NCBI GenBank assembly: GCA_009691845.1
Contig: SIAJ01000058.1
Span: 1 to 36,119 of the forward strand
Direction: 5' to 3'
Source: Gemmataceae bacterium
GTDB taxonomy: Bacteria; Planctomycetota; Planctomycetia; Gemmatales; Gemmataceae
Length of the DNA stretch: 36,119 nucleotides
In this document: piece after piece, positions 15,911 through 24,960 of the stretch
How the letters are laid out: each line of letters opens with the position of its first letter
How positions within the stretch are numbered: position 1 is the stretch's first letter
The notes under the pieces: model-generated
What the model was told of the DNA's origin: nothing
Database searches by the model: none
The model's input: the letters and a program-made list of their open reading frames with translations, nothing else
Program-made: the position numbers and the translations under genes

Positions 15911-16300
15911 ATGTCCCGCACCATTCATTTTGAGATCCATGCCGAAGACCCGAATCAGGCCACGGCGTTTTACACAAAACTCCTCGGCTGGCAGATCAAA
16001 AAATGGGATGGGCCGATGGAGTATTGGCTGATCGTCACCGGTCCGGATTCTCAGCCGGGCATCAACGGCGGCCTGATGCGTCGCCATGGGCCTGGCCCAG
16101 TCGAGATGCAGGCCGTCAACGCCTTTGTATGCACGATGGGAGTTGCCGATCTGGACGCGTCGCTCGCCTTGCTTGGCACTCTCGGGGGCACGATCGCAGT
16201 TTCCAAGACGCCGATCCCCGGCATGGGCTGGCTTGCCTACGCCAAGGACACGGAAGGCAACATCTTCGGCATGATGCAGCACGATCCGAGTGCGAACTGA
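15911..16300 (+). CDS. VOC family protein (glyoxalase/dioxygenase-like)
   Basis: A 129-residue protein with the paired beta-alpha-beta-beta-beta modules of the vicinal oxygen chelate fold. It starts with TIHFEIHAEDPNQATAFYTKLLGW. The second module contains VCTMGVADLDASLALLGTLGG and ends KDTEGNIFGMMQ. Metal-ligand candidates are His6 in the first strand and Asp/Glu in DTEGN. Members include glyoxalases, resistance proteins and dioxygenases, so the substrate cannot be stated. A lone gene flanked by AATTC palindromes on both sides. Confidence 0.88.
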   Translation: MSRTIHFEIHAEDPNQATAFYTKLLGWQIKKWDGPMEYWLIVTGPDSQPGINGGLMRRHGPGPVEMQAVNAFVCTMGVADLDASLALLGTLGGTIAVSKTPIPGMGWLAYAKDTEGNIFGMMQHDPSAN

Positions 16301-16363
16301 TCGAGGGGACATGGCTCATTTTGCAGATGAATTCGTGAGCATTCTGTACATCGCGAAGATTGG

Positions 16364-16391
16364 ATAGCTGAATTCTCACGAATTCCGCTAC
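16364..16391. repeat. Third CTGAATTC hairpin
   Basis: AGCTGAATTC, then TCAC, then GAATTCCGCT at 16366-16389: the same unit as 15852-15875 with one base changed in the right arm. It lies between the VOC and FHA genes. Confidence 0.8.
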
Positions 16392-16450
16392 AAGCTCCCG
16401 ACTGTGATGCTCAAGCTTGACGAGTAGTCCATAATGCTACTTGTTGCCAA

Positions 16451-16906
16451 TTGGCGCAAAAGTCCACTCTCAAATCCCGCTCGCCGGCCAGCAATCGACA
16501 ATACGAACTTCGGATCGGGATCAACGCCATCGGCCGATCCAAGGAGAACGACATCGTCCCCCTTGAACCACTTTACATTTCTCGCAGGCACTGCGTCATT
16601 GTGGTTCATGCAACGGGTGGTTGCGAAGGGTACCATACCGCCTCGCGCAATGGCACGATGGTCAATCGTCATCGAATCGGCCATGCAGAGTTGCTGCCCG
16701 GCGATCTGCTCCAACTGTCCCGGGAGCGATTCCTGGTCTCGTGGGTTGGCCCGAATGGGGAATGTCAGCCAGAGATAGCCTCGGCCGACACCCCGATCAT
16801 CGGTTGGGCCCCGACCGGGCATCTGTCAGCCCGACGAGCACAACTGCACCTGCCTCATCCCGTCCGCAGACGGTTGGCAGAGGGAGAATGCCGACTTCCT
16901 TCGTGA
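16451..16906 (+). CDS. FHA domain protein
   Basis: A frame of 151 codons. The only start candidate after the upstream stop is TTG at 16451, so the start is uncertain. The forkhead-associated fold is recognisable: GRSKENDIV (the conserved Gly-Arg), ISRRHCVIVVH (Ser-Arg-Arg-His) and TASRNGTMVNRHRIG (Asn-Gly). These residues bind phosphothreonine peptides. The last 45 residues look disordered. FHA proteins often act with Ser/Thr kinases, two of which are in this window. It lies 44 bases before selB on the same strand and may be co-transcribed with it. Confidence 0.75.
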   Translation: MAQKSTLKSRSPASNRQYELRIGINAIGRSKENDIVPLEPLYISRRHCVIVVHATGGCEGYHTASRNGTMVNRHRIGHAELLPGDLLQLSRERFLVSWVGPNGECQPEIASADTPIIGWAPTGHLSARRAQLHLPHPVRRRLAEGECRLPS

Positions 16907-16950
16907 CCGGTAGAATCTTCAGCACTGCTCCCTCCTCATTCTGCCTTAGC

Positions 16951-18855
16951 ATGCGCGATCTTATCCTCGGTACGGCTGGTCACATCGATCACGGCAAGAC
17001 CGCCCTCGTCAAGGCACTGACGGGGACGGACTGCGATCGCTTGCCGGAAGAGAAGGCTCGCGGCATCACCATCGACATCGGTTTCGCCAGCCTCGATCTT
17101 GGTGAACTTCGCTTCGGCATCGTCGATTGCCCGGGTCACGAACGCTTCATCAAGAACATGCTCGCCGGTGCGACGGGCATCGATCTCGCTCTGCTGATCG
17201 TCGCTGCCGACGACTCGATCATGCCGCAAACCCGCGAACATCTCGAGATTCTGCGGCTTCTTGGCTTGCGTCATGGGGTCATCGCACTCACGAAGGCCGA
17301 TCTCGTTGATGATGCCGTGAGGGAACTCGTTACGCTGGAAATCCGCGAGTTGGTGAAGGATACGTTCTTGGCGGAAGCCCCGATCGTGCCGACGTCCGTA
17401 GTGACCGGAAGTGGCATCGAGGAATTGAAGGCCGCACTCGCAGCGGAAGGAACGAAAATCTCGCGAAAAGATCGGGCCGAGTGGTTTCGGTTGGCGATTG
17501 ATCGGGCGTTCGTCGTGCAGGGGCATGGTACGGTCGTGACCGGATCGGCCACAGCGGGGAGCGTGAAAGTCGGCGACGAACTCGAATGGCTGCCAAGCTT
17601 ACAGCGCGTGCGGGTGCGGTCGCTGCACAATCACGATCAGGCGGCAGCGGAGGTGCATCGCGGACAACGGGCCGCCATCAACCTGGCCGGCATTTCGCTC
17701 GAGCAGGTGAGTCGAGGCCAGGAGCTTGCCACGCCGGGCTTTTTGGTCCCCACGCGTTGCCTGACCGTGCGACTGAATACGCTCCAAGGGAATCGCAGGC
17801 CGATCAAGCATCGGCTGGAACTGAGGCTGCACATCGGCACGGCCGAGGTGATGGCCACTGTCTCGCTGCTCGATAACGATCAAATTGCGCCGGGGCAGTG
17901 GGGGTTGGCTCAGCTATTTCTGGACGAATCCGTCACGGCCATTTGGGGCCAGCCGTTTGTGTTGCGCGATTCGTCGGCGGAACATACGCTCGGCGGCGGG
18001 CAAGTTCTGCAACCCGTGGCCGACAAGGTGCGACGCCGTCACATCGAGGTTCTGGAACGGCTCGAAAAACTCTGGAGCGACGACCTCGCCGTGCGTGCCG
18101 AGATCGTCGCCTGGTTTGGCGGCTTCGCCGGAACGACTACGGCCGACTTCGTTCGCGGGGCTGGCACCCTTCCCGTGGAAGTGTCTGCCCTGGTCGAGGG
18201 AATGCGAGATTCGGGAAAGCTCGCGGAGATTTCCGTTTCCGGGAAGAAGCTGTTTCTGCACGTGGACCGCGTAACCGAGATTGAATCCCGGATCATGGAA
18301 GTACTCGGAACCTTGCACGCCCAGCATCCGCTGATGACCACGCACGATCGGCAAGGCGTACTCTCTCAGCTAACCTACATCGGCGATGAGGGCGTGCTTC
18401 AAGGCGTGGCCGAACGACTTTTGCAGACCAAGAAACTCGTCGGCGATGCACGTCGAATCGCCCGGGCGGACTTTAAGCCGAAGCTGAGTGCGAATCAGCG
18501 GAAGTTGAAGGACCATGTTGTCGAAGCCACGCGAGTCGGGGGATTTCAGCCACCGGAACCAGCGAGCTTTGTCGCCAAGGCCGGCGGGATTGCGAGCAGT
18601 TTGAAGGACATTTACGAGGTCGCCGTCGCCGAGGGACTGCTGGTTCGAGTTACGAACGAAATCTATTTGCACGCGGATGCTTCGGCCGAGATGTTGAAAC
18701 GCGTGAAAGAAAAGCTGGCCGGCGGTGGAAGTGCGACCGTGGCCGAGATTCGGGATCTTTTGGGAACTACCCGCAAGTATGCGATCCCTCTGTGCGAGTA
18801 CCTGGATCGAACCGGTACGACCAAGCGCGTGGGCGACCTGAGGTTGCTCGCATGA
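16951..18855 (+). CDS. selB: Selenocysteine-specific translation elongation factor SelB
   Basis: A 634-residue GTPase. ATG 16951 gives the canonical start [17 protein letters not shown]; an upstream frame overlapping the FHA gene is not needed. GTPase motifs: GHIDHGKT (10-17), DCPGH (59-63) and TKAD (114-117). A short effector loop, [14 protein letters not shown], is typical of SelB rather than EF-Tu. Beta-barrel domains 2 and 3 follow. The last 260 residues form winged-helix domains that bind the SECIS hairpin (for example the final [18 protein letters not shown] segment). SelB brings Sec-tRNA to UGA codons. Its presence supports the fwdB readthrough. The stop overlaps the next ATG. selA, selC and selD are not in the window. 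Confidence 0.95.
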   Translation: MRDLILGTAGHIDHGKTALVKALTGTDCDRLPEEKARGITIDIGFASLDLGELRFGIVDCPGHERFIKNMLAGATGIDLALLIVAADDSIMPQTREHLEILRLLGLRHGVIALTKADLVDDAVRELVTLEIRELVKDTFLAEAPIVPTSVVTGSGIEELKAALAAEGTKISRKDRAEWFRLAIDRAFVVQGHGTVVTGSATAGSVKVGDELEWLPSLQRVRVRSLHNHDQAAAEVHRGQRAAINLAGISLEQVSRGQELATPGFLVPTRCLTVRLNTLQGNRRPIKHRLELRLHIGTAEVMATVSLLDNDQIAPGQWGLAQLFLDESVTAIWGQPFVLRDSSAEHTLGGGQVLQPVADKVRRRHIEVLERLEKLWSDDLAVRAEIVAWFGGFAGTTTADFVRGAGTLPVEVSALVEGMRDSGKLAEISVSGKKLFLHVDRVTEIESRIMEVLGTLHAQHPLMTTHDRQGVLSQLTYIGDEGVLQGVAERLLQTKKLVGDARRIARADFKPKLSANQRKLKDHVVEATRVGGFQPPEPASFVAKAGGIASSLKDIYEVAVAEGLLVRVTNEIYLHADASAEMLKRVKEKLAGGGSATVAEIRDLLGTTRKYAIPLCEYLDRTGTTKRVGDLRLLA

Positions 18856-19742
18856 CCGTTTCCTCGGCAGGGAAGGCTGAGGTTGCCGAGGCGTTCGCTC
18901 TCCTCTACGGCTGGCCTATCGAACAGCAGGACGGTGGCATCGCCCACGCATCCCAACTCGTGGATCGAGGCGAGCTGAATCCCGATCATCTGCTGGTTGC
19001 TCGGGACGGCGATCACATGATGGGCGCCGTGTTTGGCCAACCATTGGCCGGGGGAATCGCGGTCGTCGTGCCGCCGCGGACACGGGGCGGAGATTCGGAG
19101 ATTGAGGATCGTCTCCTCACCGCGATCATCGAGCATCTTCATGACGTCCGAGTCATTCAGGCGATTATTGATCTCGAAGAGGAATCACGCGCAGCCTCGC
19201 TCTTGCGGGCCGGGTTCCGAAGAACGACTTGCGTCATGCAGTTGCGACGCGTGGCCTCGGCGATTGAGACGATTCCACTTCCAGATCACCTTTCGCTGGT
19301 GCCCTATCCCGATGTTCGTGCCGACGAATTCTTGCACACACTGATGTCCGCACTACGCGACTCGCGCGACTGTCCCGAAATGCAGGGACTTCTCTCGACG
19401 GAGGATGTTTTGGAAGGGTACCGCGAGTCTGCTCCGGACACTTCGCGTTGGTCGTTGGCACTCATTTCCGGCAAACCGGTTGGAGTCATGATTCTTGGAG
19501 TCGGCGAACTGCACTTTATCGGCGTGGTACCTGAGGAGCGTGGCCGAGGCATCGGGACCGCACTCGTCCGCCTTGCCTGTTCCCAGTACACGGAACTCTC
19601 GCTAATCGTCGATGAACGCAATGAACCCGCGATTCGCATGTACACCGCACTTGGTTTTGATCTGCAATCGATCCGCGCAGTCTACCTATTTTCACAAACC
19701 TTTTCAGCTGGCGGCTTGAGCGAGAACACGCGTGGCTCTTAA
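18852..19742 (+). CDS. GNAT-family acetyltransferase with two GNAT modules
   Basis: A 296-residue protein starting at ATG 18852, overlapping the selB stop in ATGA and so translationally coupled. Two GNAT-like halves are visible. The N-terminal half (about 1-135) has DLEEESRAASLLRAGFRR, a worn module without a clear acetyl-CoA loop. The C-terminal half (about 145-280) has LHFIGVVPEERGRGIGTALV, the Q/RxxGxG/A acetyl-CoA loop, and then ERNEPAIRMYTALGFD. Double-GNAT proteins of this kind include mycothiol-synthase-like and RimI-like enzymes. The acetyl acceptor is unknown. Coupling to selB suggests a possible link with selenoprotein synthesis, though this is only positional. Confidence 0.82.
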   Translation: MTVSSAGKAEVAEAFALLYGWPIEQQDGGIAHASQLVDRGELNPDHLLVARDGDHMMGAVFGQPLAGGIAVVVPPRTRGGDSEIEDRLLTAIIEHLHDVRVIQAIIDLEEESRAASLLRAGFRRTTCVMQLRRVASAIETIPLPDHLSLVPYPDVRADEFLHTLMSALRDSRDCPEMQGLLSTEDVLEGYRESAPDTSRWSLALISGKPVGVMILGVGELHFIGVVPEERGRGIGTALVRLACSQYTELSLIVDERNEPAIRMYTALGFDLQSIRAVYLFSQTFSAGGLSENTRGS

Positions 19743-19775
19743 CATTTCCTTCTGCGTGAAACTCGACATTGGCGT

Positions 19776-19792
19776 GTTCTCGATTCGAGAAC
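19776..19792. promoter_or_regulatory. GTTCTCGA palindrome between acetyltransferase and dnaA
   Basis: GTTCTCGA (19776-19783), one base, then TCGAGAAC (19785-19792) is a perfect dyad of a size suited to a dimeric repressor. A half site, GAGAACACG, lies 44 bases upstream. Its function is unknown; it could bind a regulator of dnaA. Two near-identical direct repeats, ACGGTTTTCC and ACCGTTTTCC, follow at 19856 and 19868. Confidence 0.35.
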
Positions 19793-19886
19793 TCTTCACT
19801 CTCGCGCCGAGTATTGCATACTGATCAATGCCTCCCCAAGGCTACCGAGCGTCGGACGGTTTTCCCTACCGTTTTCCGATCATTAT

Positions 19887-19929
19887 TCTCTCCTGACACG
19901 TAAGCAGTACGCGCGCGCATCAGGAGAGA
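19887..19929 (+). promoter_or_regulatory. Hairpin sequestering the dnaA ribosome-binding site
   Basis: TCTCTCCTGA at 19887-19896 is the exact reverse complement of TCAGGAGAGA at 19920-19929. The right arm contains the Shine-Dalgarno AGGAGAG, four to five bases before the GTG start at 19934. In the mRNA a 10-bp stem with a 23-base loop would cover the ribosome site, so translation may depend on opening it. Confidence 0.6.
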
Positions 19930-19933
19930 CTTC

Positions 19934-21370
19934 GTGCCAAAACAGCTCCATGCCGAGACCTCCGTCGGCTTTGAGAAGCTACTCGCTTTAGCGATCGCCC
20001 GTCGCATCAGCGAGCAGCGTTTTAATCTTTGGTTCCGCGATCACACCAAGTTCGTCCATCTGGGCGAAACAGTCATGATCGGCGTTCCCAACCTGTATTT
20101 CCACGACTGGCTGCAAAAGACGTTCGGCGACGACGTTCGTGCTGCCGTTGCGGAAATACTGGGCTCATCTGTCGCCGTCCGGTTCGCTATCGATCCCGAA
20201 CTCTTTCAGGCCCAACGCCAGGAAGAGTCCGCCAAGGTGAAGGAACCGGTCGAGGGCGAACAGCCTTCGAAGCTGAAGAAGAAGCCAACGCCTGCCAAGC
20301 CGGATTCGACGCCGATTCTTCGCAAGCCGAACAAAAGGCACTGGCGATCGCTCACGAGTTTCGTGGTCGGTTCGTGCAATCGCGTGGCACACGCCTCGGC
20401 ACAGAGCGTGGTCGAGGAACCGGGTCTTGGGGCCAATCCGCTGGTGCTATACGGTCCGACCGGCACGGGGAAGACGCATCTCCTCGAAGGAATCTACGAT
20501 GGGCTGCGCAAACGGAATCCGCACGAAAAGGTGCTGTTCCTCTCGGCCGAAGACTTCATGAATCGTTTCCTGGCGTCCATGCACCAGAACAAGGCAGCGA
20601 GTTTTCGCAAGCAGTTCCGCGAGTGTTTCGCCCTGCTCGTCGATGATCTGTCTTTCCTCGTCGGCAAGAAAGCGACCCAGCTTGAATTCCTACACACCTT
20701 CGATGCCCTCGTGAGCGATGGCTGCCAGGTCGTCGTAACCTGCGACTGCCATCCGCGGCTAAGCGAAGAATTGATGCCCGAGTTGTCCGACCGATTACTT
20801 GGCGGAGCGGTTTGGGGCGTGCTGCCTCCGGATCAGGATTCGCGTTTGGCGCTACTCACATCAAAGGCCATTGGTCCGGGGCCGAGCATACCTCCGGATG
20901 TGTTGAAGTTCTTGGCCGGGCATTTGCGTGGGAACGTCCGTGAACTCGAAGGAGCGATTCACAGCCTGCGGCACCTTGGCCGCGTGACGGGGCAGCCGGT
21001 CACAAAAGAACTGGCCCGCGAGGCGCTGGGCGATTTGCTGCATCACGCCATTCGTACAGTCCGCATCGGCGATATCGACGCGGCCGTATGTGCCGCCCTC
21101 AAGCTTCCCCTGGGCGGGTTGAAGTCGAAGTCGAAAGCCTGGTCAGTAAGTCATGCACGGTCACTGGCGATCTATTTGGCTCGTCGACACACGTCGGCAA
21201 CTTTTGGCGAGATCACGCGGTATTTCGGCAATAAGACCCACAGCACCGCTGTCGCGGCCGAGAAGAAAGTTCGCGGCTGGCTCGATCGCAACGAGACGGT
21301 GAAGGCCGGCGACCGTGCCTGGCAAGCCCGAGACCTTCTCGAGCGCGTTGAGCGGGAGTTGCAGAAGTGA
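19934..21370 (+). CDS. dnaA: Chromosomal replication initiator DnaA
   Basis: A 478-residue protein from GTG 19934, chosen for the AGGAGAG site upstream. Domain I (about 1-85) has the FNLWFRDH..F pattern. A charged Lys/Pro linker spans about 95-135. The AAA+ domain carries Walker A GPTGTGKT (174-181), Walker B ALLVDDLSFL (about 233-242), and GNVRELEGAIHSL. Domain IV, which binds DnaA boxes, has WSVSHARSLAIYLARRHTS and NKTHSTAVAAEKKV. The Walker B segment reads VDDLSF instead of the usual IDDIQF. DnaA opens the replication origin. No dnaN or clear cluster of TTATCCACA boxes is nearby, so this need not be the origin region. A second dnaA elsewhere cannot be excluded. Confidence 0.9.
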   Translation: MPKQLHAETSVGFEKLLALAIARRISEQRFNLWFRDHTKFVHLGETVMIGVPNLYFHDWLQKTFGDDVRAAVAEILGSSVAVRFAIDPELFQAQRQEESAKVKEPVEGEQPSKLKKKPTPAKPDSTPILRKPNKRHWRSLTSFVVGSCNRVAHASAQSVVEEPGLGANPLVLYGPTGTGKTHLLEGIYDGLRKRNPHEKVLFLSAEDFMNRFLASMHQNKAASFRKQFRECFALLVDDLSFLVGKKATQLEFLHTFDALVSDGCQVVVTCDCHPRLSEELMPELSDRLLGGAVWGVLPPDQDSRLALLTSKAIGPGPSIPPDVLKFLAGHLRGNVRELEGAIHSLRHLGRVTGQPVTKELAREALGDLLHHAIRTVRIGDIDAAVCAALKLPLGGLKSKSKAWSVSHARSLAIYLARRHTSATFGEITRYFGNKTHSTAVAAEKKVRGWLDRNETVKAGDRAWQARDLLERVERELQK

Positions 21371-21424
21371 TTAATTCCCCTCTACGTTTCGGCCGAAACG
21401 GAGAGGGGAGCAGAACGCCCGCCC

Positions 21425-22177
21425 TTAGACGGCCGCGTGGACGATTCCCAAGAACGACTCCGCTTTCAGAGCGGCCCCGCCGACCAAAGCGCCATCGACA
21501 TCGGGCAGTTTCAACAGTTCCCGCGCGTTATCGGGCTTCACGCTGCCGCCGTACTGGATGAGCAGGGCGTTCGCGGCCGCCTCGCCGAACTGGGCGGCAA
21601 AACATTTACGGATGAACGCGTGGGCTTCTTGTGCCTCCTCCGGCTTGGCGACCTTGCCGGTGCCGATGGCCCAAACGGGTTCGTAGGCGATGGTCAGTTT
21701 CGCGACCGCATCTTTCGATAGCCCGGCCAATCCTGCAGAGAGTTGGTAATCGAGTACGTCCTCGGTTTGCTTCGCTTCACGCTCGGCCAACAATTCGCCC
21801 ACGCAGAAGATCACGTTCAGCCCCGCCGATGTCGCGGCCTTCACCTTTCGATTGAGAAACAAATCCGGCTCGTTGATGCCATGCCGCCGTTCGCTATGGC
21901 CGACGAGCACATACTTGCAACCGGCATCGAGCAACATTTGCGGCGACACGTCTCCGGTATAGGCCCCCTCGTTCGCGTAGTGGCAATTTTGTCCGCCGAC
22001 GGCGACAGCACTGCCACGCAGGACATCCGCGACCAACGCCAGCCAGGGAAATGGCGGGCACACGGCCACGGTGACGGCATTGTCCGCGACACCCTTGGCC
22101 ACGCCTTCCGCCAGGGCCTTCGCCGTGGCGGCCGTGGTGTACATTTTCCAGTTGCCGGCAATGAATTTTTTGCGCAT
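21425..22177 (-). CDS. tpiA: Triosephosphate isomerase
   Basis: A 250-residue protein of normal family length. It interconverts dihydroxyacetone phosphate and glyceraldehyde 3-phosphate in glycolysis. Key residues are all visible: Asn and Lys of AGNWKM (residues 7-12), the catalytic His in VLVGHSERR, the catalytic Glu in AYEPVWAIGTG (TIM signature), and the phosphate-binding IQYGGSVKP and DGALVGGAAL loops. It converges with dnaA (54-base gap) and diverges from the HD-domain gene. Confidence 0.97.
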   Translation of the reverse strand: MRKKFIAGNWKMYTTAATAKALAEGVAKGVADNAVTVAVCPPFPWLALVADVLRGSAVAVGGQNCHYANEGAYTGDVSPQMLLDAGCKYVLVGHSERRHGINEPDLFLNRKVKAATSAGLNVIFCVGELLAEREAKQTEDVLDYQLSAGLAGLSKDAVAKLTIAYEPVWAIGTGKVAKPEEAQEAHAFIRKCFAAQFGEAAANALLIQYGGSVKPDNARELLKLPDVDGALVGGAALKAESFLGIVHAAV

Positions 22178-22285
22178 GTCGATCCGCGAAAGTTGGGAAA
22201 CGAATGAAAGGAGAGCAGAGATAATCGTATGGCAGTCGCGGGGCTGTGCCTATGATGATGGTCGGAAGAAACCGAGGGCGAAACT

Positions 22286-22936
22286 GTGAATGCGATCTCC
22301 CCGGAAAAGCTGGCGGCCTTGCAAGGGACATGGATTCAGCTCATTTTGAGCTTTGGTATCGCACCGATCGACGCTTATCCGGTCTTCGATCGATTGGTTG
22401 CTGCCCATTCCGAGCCAGATCGGTACTACCACACGCTCGAACATCTTGCCGAAATGTTCAAGGTGGCCGGCCGATTGATCAACGAGGAGTCCGATCGCCA
22501 CGCGATCCAACTTGCCATCTGGTTTCACGATTCCGTTTACGATCCGCGAGCCAAGGGCAATGAAGAACTCTCCGCGGCGTTCGCAGAAGAAATGCTGGAC
22601 CCACTCGGCGTACCGTCAGCGAGTCGAATCAAAGTCAAGAAGTTGATCCTGGTGACCGCACACGTGCCCCTTGCAAACGTCGATCCCGACACAGCGATTC
22701 TGCTCGACGCGGACCTGGCAATCTTAAGTGCGGAGGAAAGACGATATGCTCGATTTGCGGATGACGTTCGACGCGAGTACGCCTGGGTAGATGAGCAAGC
22801 GTACCGGATCGGACGAACGAAAGTGCTTCAGAGCTTTCTCGACCGGTCACGTATCTATCTGACCGAGCGTATGTATTCCGCCGCGGAGGAAGCAGCGCGA
22901 CACAACTTGCGATTGGAAATCGAACGCTTGCAGTAG
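22286..22936 (+). CDS. HD-superfamily predicted metal-dependent phosphohydrolase
   Basis: A 216-residue helical protein from GTG 22286. It has the RYYHTLEHLAEM and LAIWFHDSVYDPRAKGNEELSA segments, which supply the His and the His-Asp pair of the HD fold. The later LLDADLAILS gives the last Asp ligand. This defines a widespread group of uncharacterised HD proteins that are often mis-annotated as receptor subunits. Nucleotide or phosphate-ester hydrolysis is likely, but the substrate is unknown. It diverges from tpiA with about 108 bases between them, and its 3' end is followed by a long palindrome. Confidence 0.82.
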   Translation: MNAISPEKLAALQGTWIQLILSFGIAPIDAYPVFDRLVAAHSEPDRYYHTLEHLAEMFKVAGRLINEESDRHAIQLAIWFHDSVYDPRAKGNEELSAAFAEEMLDPLGVPSASRIKVKKLILVTAHVPLANVDPDTAILLDADLAILSAEERRYARFADDVRREYAWVDEQAYRIGRTKVLQSFLDRSRIYLTERMYSAAEEAARHNLRLEIERLQ

Positions 22937-22954
22937 ATGGTTAGAGGTTTGCCA

Positions 22955-23006
22955 TACTAACCCGACGCGTAAGCGAGGGCGCCCTCGCTTACGCGTCGAG
23001 TTAGTA
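22955..23006. repeat. 52-bp near-perfect palindrome, CCCGACGCGTAAGCGAGGGC family
   Basis: Two 26-base arms meet without a spacer: 22955-22980 and 22981-23006, with one mismatch. The arm begins TACTAACCCGACGCGTAAGC. It follows the HD-domain gene by 18 bases and ends 37 bases before the second kinase. A terminator role is possible; extrusion as a cruciform is also possible. Confidence 0.9.
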
Positions 23007-23043
23007 CGAGAGCGTTGAAGCAGCCTCTACAATAATCTCCCAC

Positions 23044-24759
23044 ATGTCACTCGCCAATCTCTCCCGCGACGACCGGTTGTCGGCTATCCTGGCCGACCTT
23101 TTCGAACAGCAGCAACGCGGCCGGCCTGCCAGTATCGATGCCGCTTGCCGCGAGCACGCCGACCTGGCCGACGAATTGCGCGCGTTGTGGGCCACGGCTC
23201 AGTTTGCCGCCTTCGCCTTGCCACGTGGCGATTCCCCAACCGTGCCGCAAACGCCACTCGAGCCAATGCCGCCGCCCGATTCGTTTGGCGACTACGAGAT
23301 CCTGGAAGAGATCGGCCGTGGCGGGATGGGGGTCGTTTACAAAGCCCGGCAAAAATCGCTCGACCGCATCGTGGCCATCAAGATGATGCGGGAAGCCCGC
23401 CTCTCGTCGGAGTCCGATCGGGGCCGATTCCTCGCGGAAGCCGAGTCGGCCGCCCGCCTCAAACATCCCAACATCGTCACCGTCTACGAAGTCGGCAACC
23501 AAAACGGCCTGCCGTTTATCGTGATGGAGTTTGTCGAAGGCCGCAATCTTTCGCAGCGATTGAGCGAAGGCCCGATGCAGCCGCGCGAGGCGGCCCGATT
23601 AGTTGCGGTCGTCGCTCGTGCCGTGCAACAGGCCCACGAGCGCGGCATCCTGCATCGGGATTTGAAGCCAGCCAACATCCTTCTTCAGAATGATGAACGC
23701 GAAACGAGGAATGATGAATCAAAACCCAGCCATTCATCACTCATCAATCATCGTTCATCATTGGTCCCTAAAGTGACCGACTTCGGCCTGGCCAAGCGGC
23801 TCACGGTCTCGCCTGATGGCATGCGTGATTGGCGAACACAGACGGGGGCAATCGTCGGCACGCCTGGATACATGGCACCAGAACAGGCGACAGGGCGAAA
23901 GGACCTTACGCCGGCGACGGATGTTTATGCCCTCGGTGCGATTCTGTACGAGTGCCTCACGGGTCGCCCCCCGTTTCTCGCAACCAATCCGATTGATGCG
24001 TTGATGATGGTCGTCGAGCAGGAACCGGTGCCGCCGCGAATGCTGACGGCCGGCATCGATCGCGAATTGGAAATGATCTGCCTGAAGTGCCTGCAAAAGC
24101 CGCCCGAATTGAGATACGCGACGTCCGCCGAGTTCGCGGCCGATCTCGAAGCCTACCGCGCCGGCGAGGCCGTATCGAGCCAGCCGAGCGGACTGAGTTA
24201 CTTCCTCTCAAGGATGCTCCGCGAGACGCACCACGTCGGCGTGCTGGAAAACTGGGGCCTGTTGTGGATTTGGCACTCGCTGGCCACGTTCGTGTTGTGC
24301 CTGCTGACACAAATCATGGCCTGGTCGAACGTGACGGATCACACGACGTACTTGTTGATGTGGAGCATCGGCCTGATCGCCTGGGGAACAATCCTCTGGC
24401 GACTACGTCGCCGGGCCGGGCCAGTGTTGTTCGTCGAACGCCAACTCGCCCACGCCTGGGCGGCCGGTGTTTGCGCCAGCATTGCGATGTTTGTGATCGA
24501 ACGCGTGATGGAGCTCCCAGTGCTGAACCTTTCGCCGGCACTTGCGGTTGCCGCCGGGATGGTATTCGTCATCAAGGCCGGCATCTTGTCTGGGCGATTC
24601 TATGTGACGGCCGCGGCCCTTTTTCTAACGGCGACGATCATGCCACTGGTCGATGCGAAGTTGTTGTTATTTGGCTCGGTGATTTCGCTGGCGTTCTTGT
24701 TTCCGGGCATCAAGTACTACCGCTTGCGCCTCAGAGCGGATGGGGACTCTGGAGCCTGA
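23044..24759 (+). CDS. Ser/Thr protein kinase with C-terminal multi-pass membrane region
   Basis: A 571-residue protein. Residues 1-80 form the short helical cap common to planctomycete kinases (IDAACREHADLADELRALW). The kinase domain has glycine loop GRGGMG (91-96), Lys113 in VAIKMM, HRDLKPANILL (204-214), DFG (246-248), and GTPGYMAPEQA in the activation loop. Residues 216-240 between the catalytic loop and DFG are encoded by a palindromic DNA repeat and are not part of the normal fold. After about residue 400 there are six likely membrane helices ending near LFPGIKYY. All catalytic residues remain, so it may still be active. The TGA stop lies in a GGAGCCTGA repeat word. Confidence 0.9.
   Translation: MSLANLSRDDRLSAILADLFEQQQRGRPASIDAACREHADLADELRALWATAQFAAFALPRGDSPTVPQTPLEPMPPPDSFGDYEILEEIGRGGMGVVYKARQKSLDRIVAIKMMREARLSSESDRGRFLAEAESAARLKHPNIVTVYEVGNQNGLPFIVMEFVEGRNLSQRLSEGPMQPREAARLVAVVARAVQQAHERGILHRDLKPANILLQNDERETRNDESKPSHSSLINHRSSLVPKVTDFGLAKRLTVSPDGMRDWRTQTGAIVGTPGYMAPEQATGRKDLTPATDVYALGAILYECLTGRPPFLATNPIDALMMVVEQEPVPPRMLTAGIDRELEMICLKCLQKPPELRYATSAEFAADLEAYRAGEAVSSQPSGLSYFLSRMLRETHHVGVLENWGLLWIWHSLATFVLCLLTQIMAWSNVTDHTTYLLMWSIGLIAWGTILWRLRRRAGPVLFVERQLAHAWAAGVCASIAMFVIERVMELPVLNLSPALAVAAGMVFVIKAGILSGRFYVTAAALFLTATIMPLVDAKLLLFGSVISLAFLFPGIKYYRLRLRADGDSGA
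23689..23762. repeat. Palindromic repeat inserted in frame in a kinase gene
   Basis: AATGATGAACG at 23689-23699 is the exact reverse complement of CGTTCATCATT at 23752-23762. Inside is a second imperfect pair, ATGATGAAT (23711) and ATTCATCAC (23732). It adds about 25 residues (NDERETRND... to ...HRSSL) exactly between HRDLKPANILLQ and PKVTDFG. The base composition is AT-richer than the flanks. Confidence 0.8.
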
Positions 24760-24960
24760 CGCGCGAGTTTTGGAGTTGAGCTTTTGTCGTGCTTTTTGAT
24801 TTCGCAAGCTTCTTGCATTACGCTGAAAGCGTAAGCACGATAGCTCGGCGAAGTGGTTACCAAGTAGGTTTGAGGAAGATTCAGGACACGAACTATCGTG
24901 AGAGCGCAACTGCAAACAGAGCAGGCGAAGGAAGAAGATTCGGTCTCCGACCCGTTTTTC

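Noticed and set aside
16621..16950. Longer SelB starting inside the FHA gene
   Set aside because: The extra residues overlap the FHA frame and look random; ATG 16951 gives the conserved SelB N-terminus.
19743..19933. Replication origin next to dnaA
   Set aside because: There is no cluster of TTATCCACA-type boxes, AT-rich unwinding region or dnaN. The dyad and direct repeats fit regulation better.
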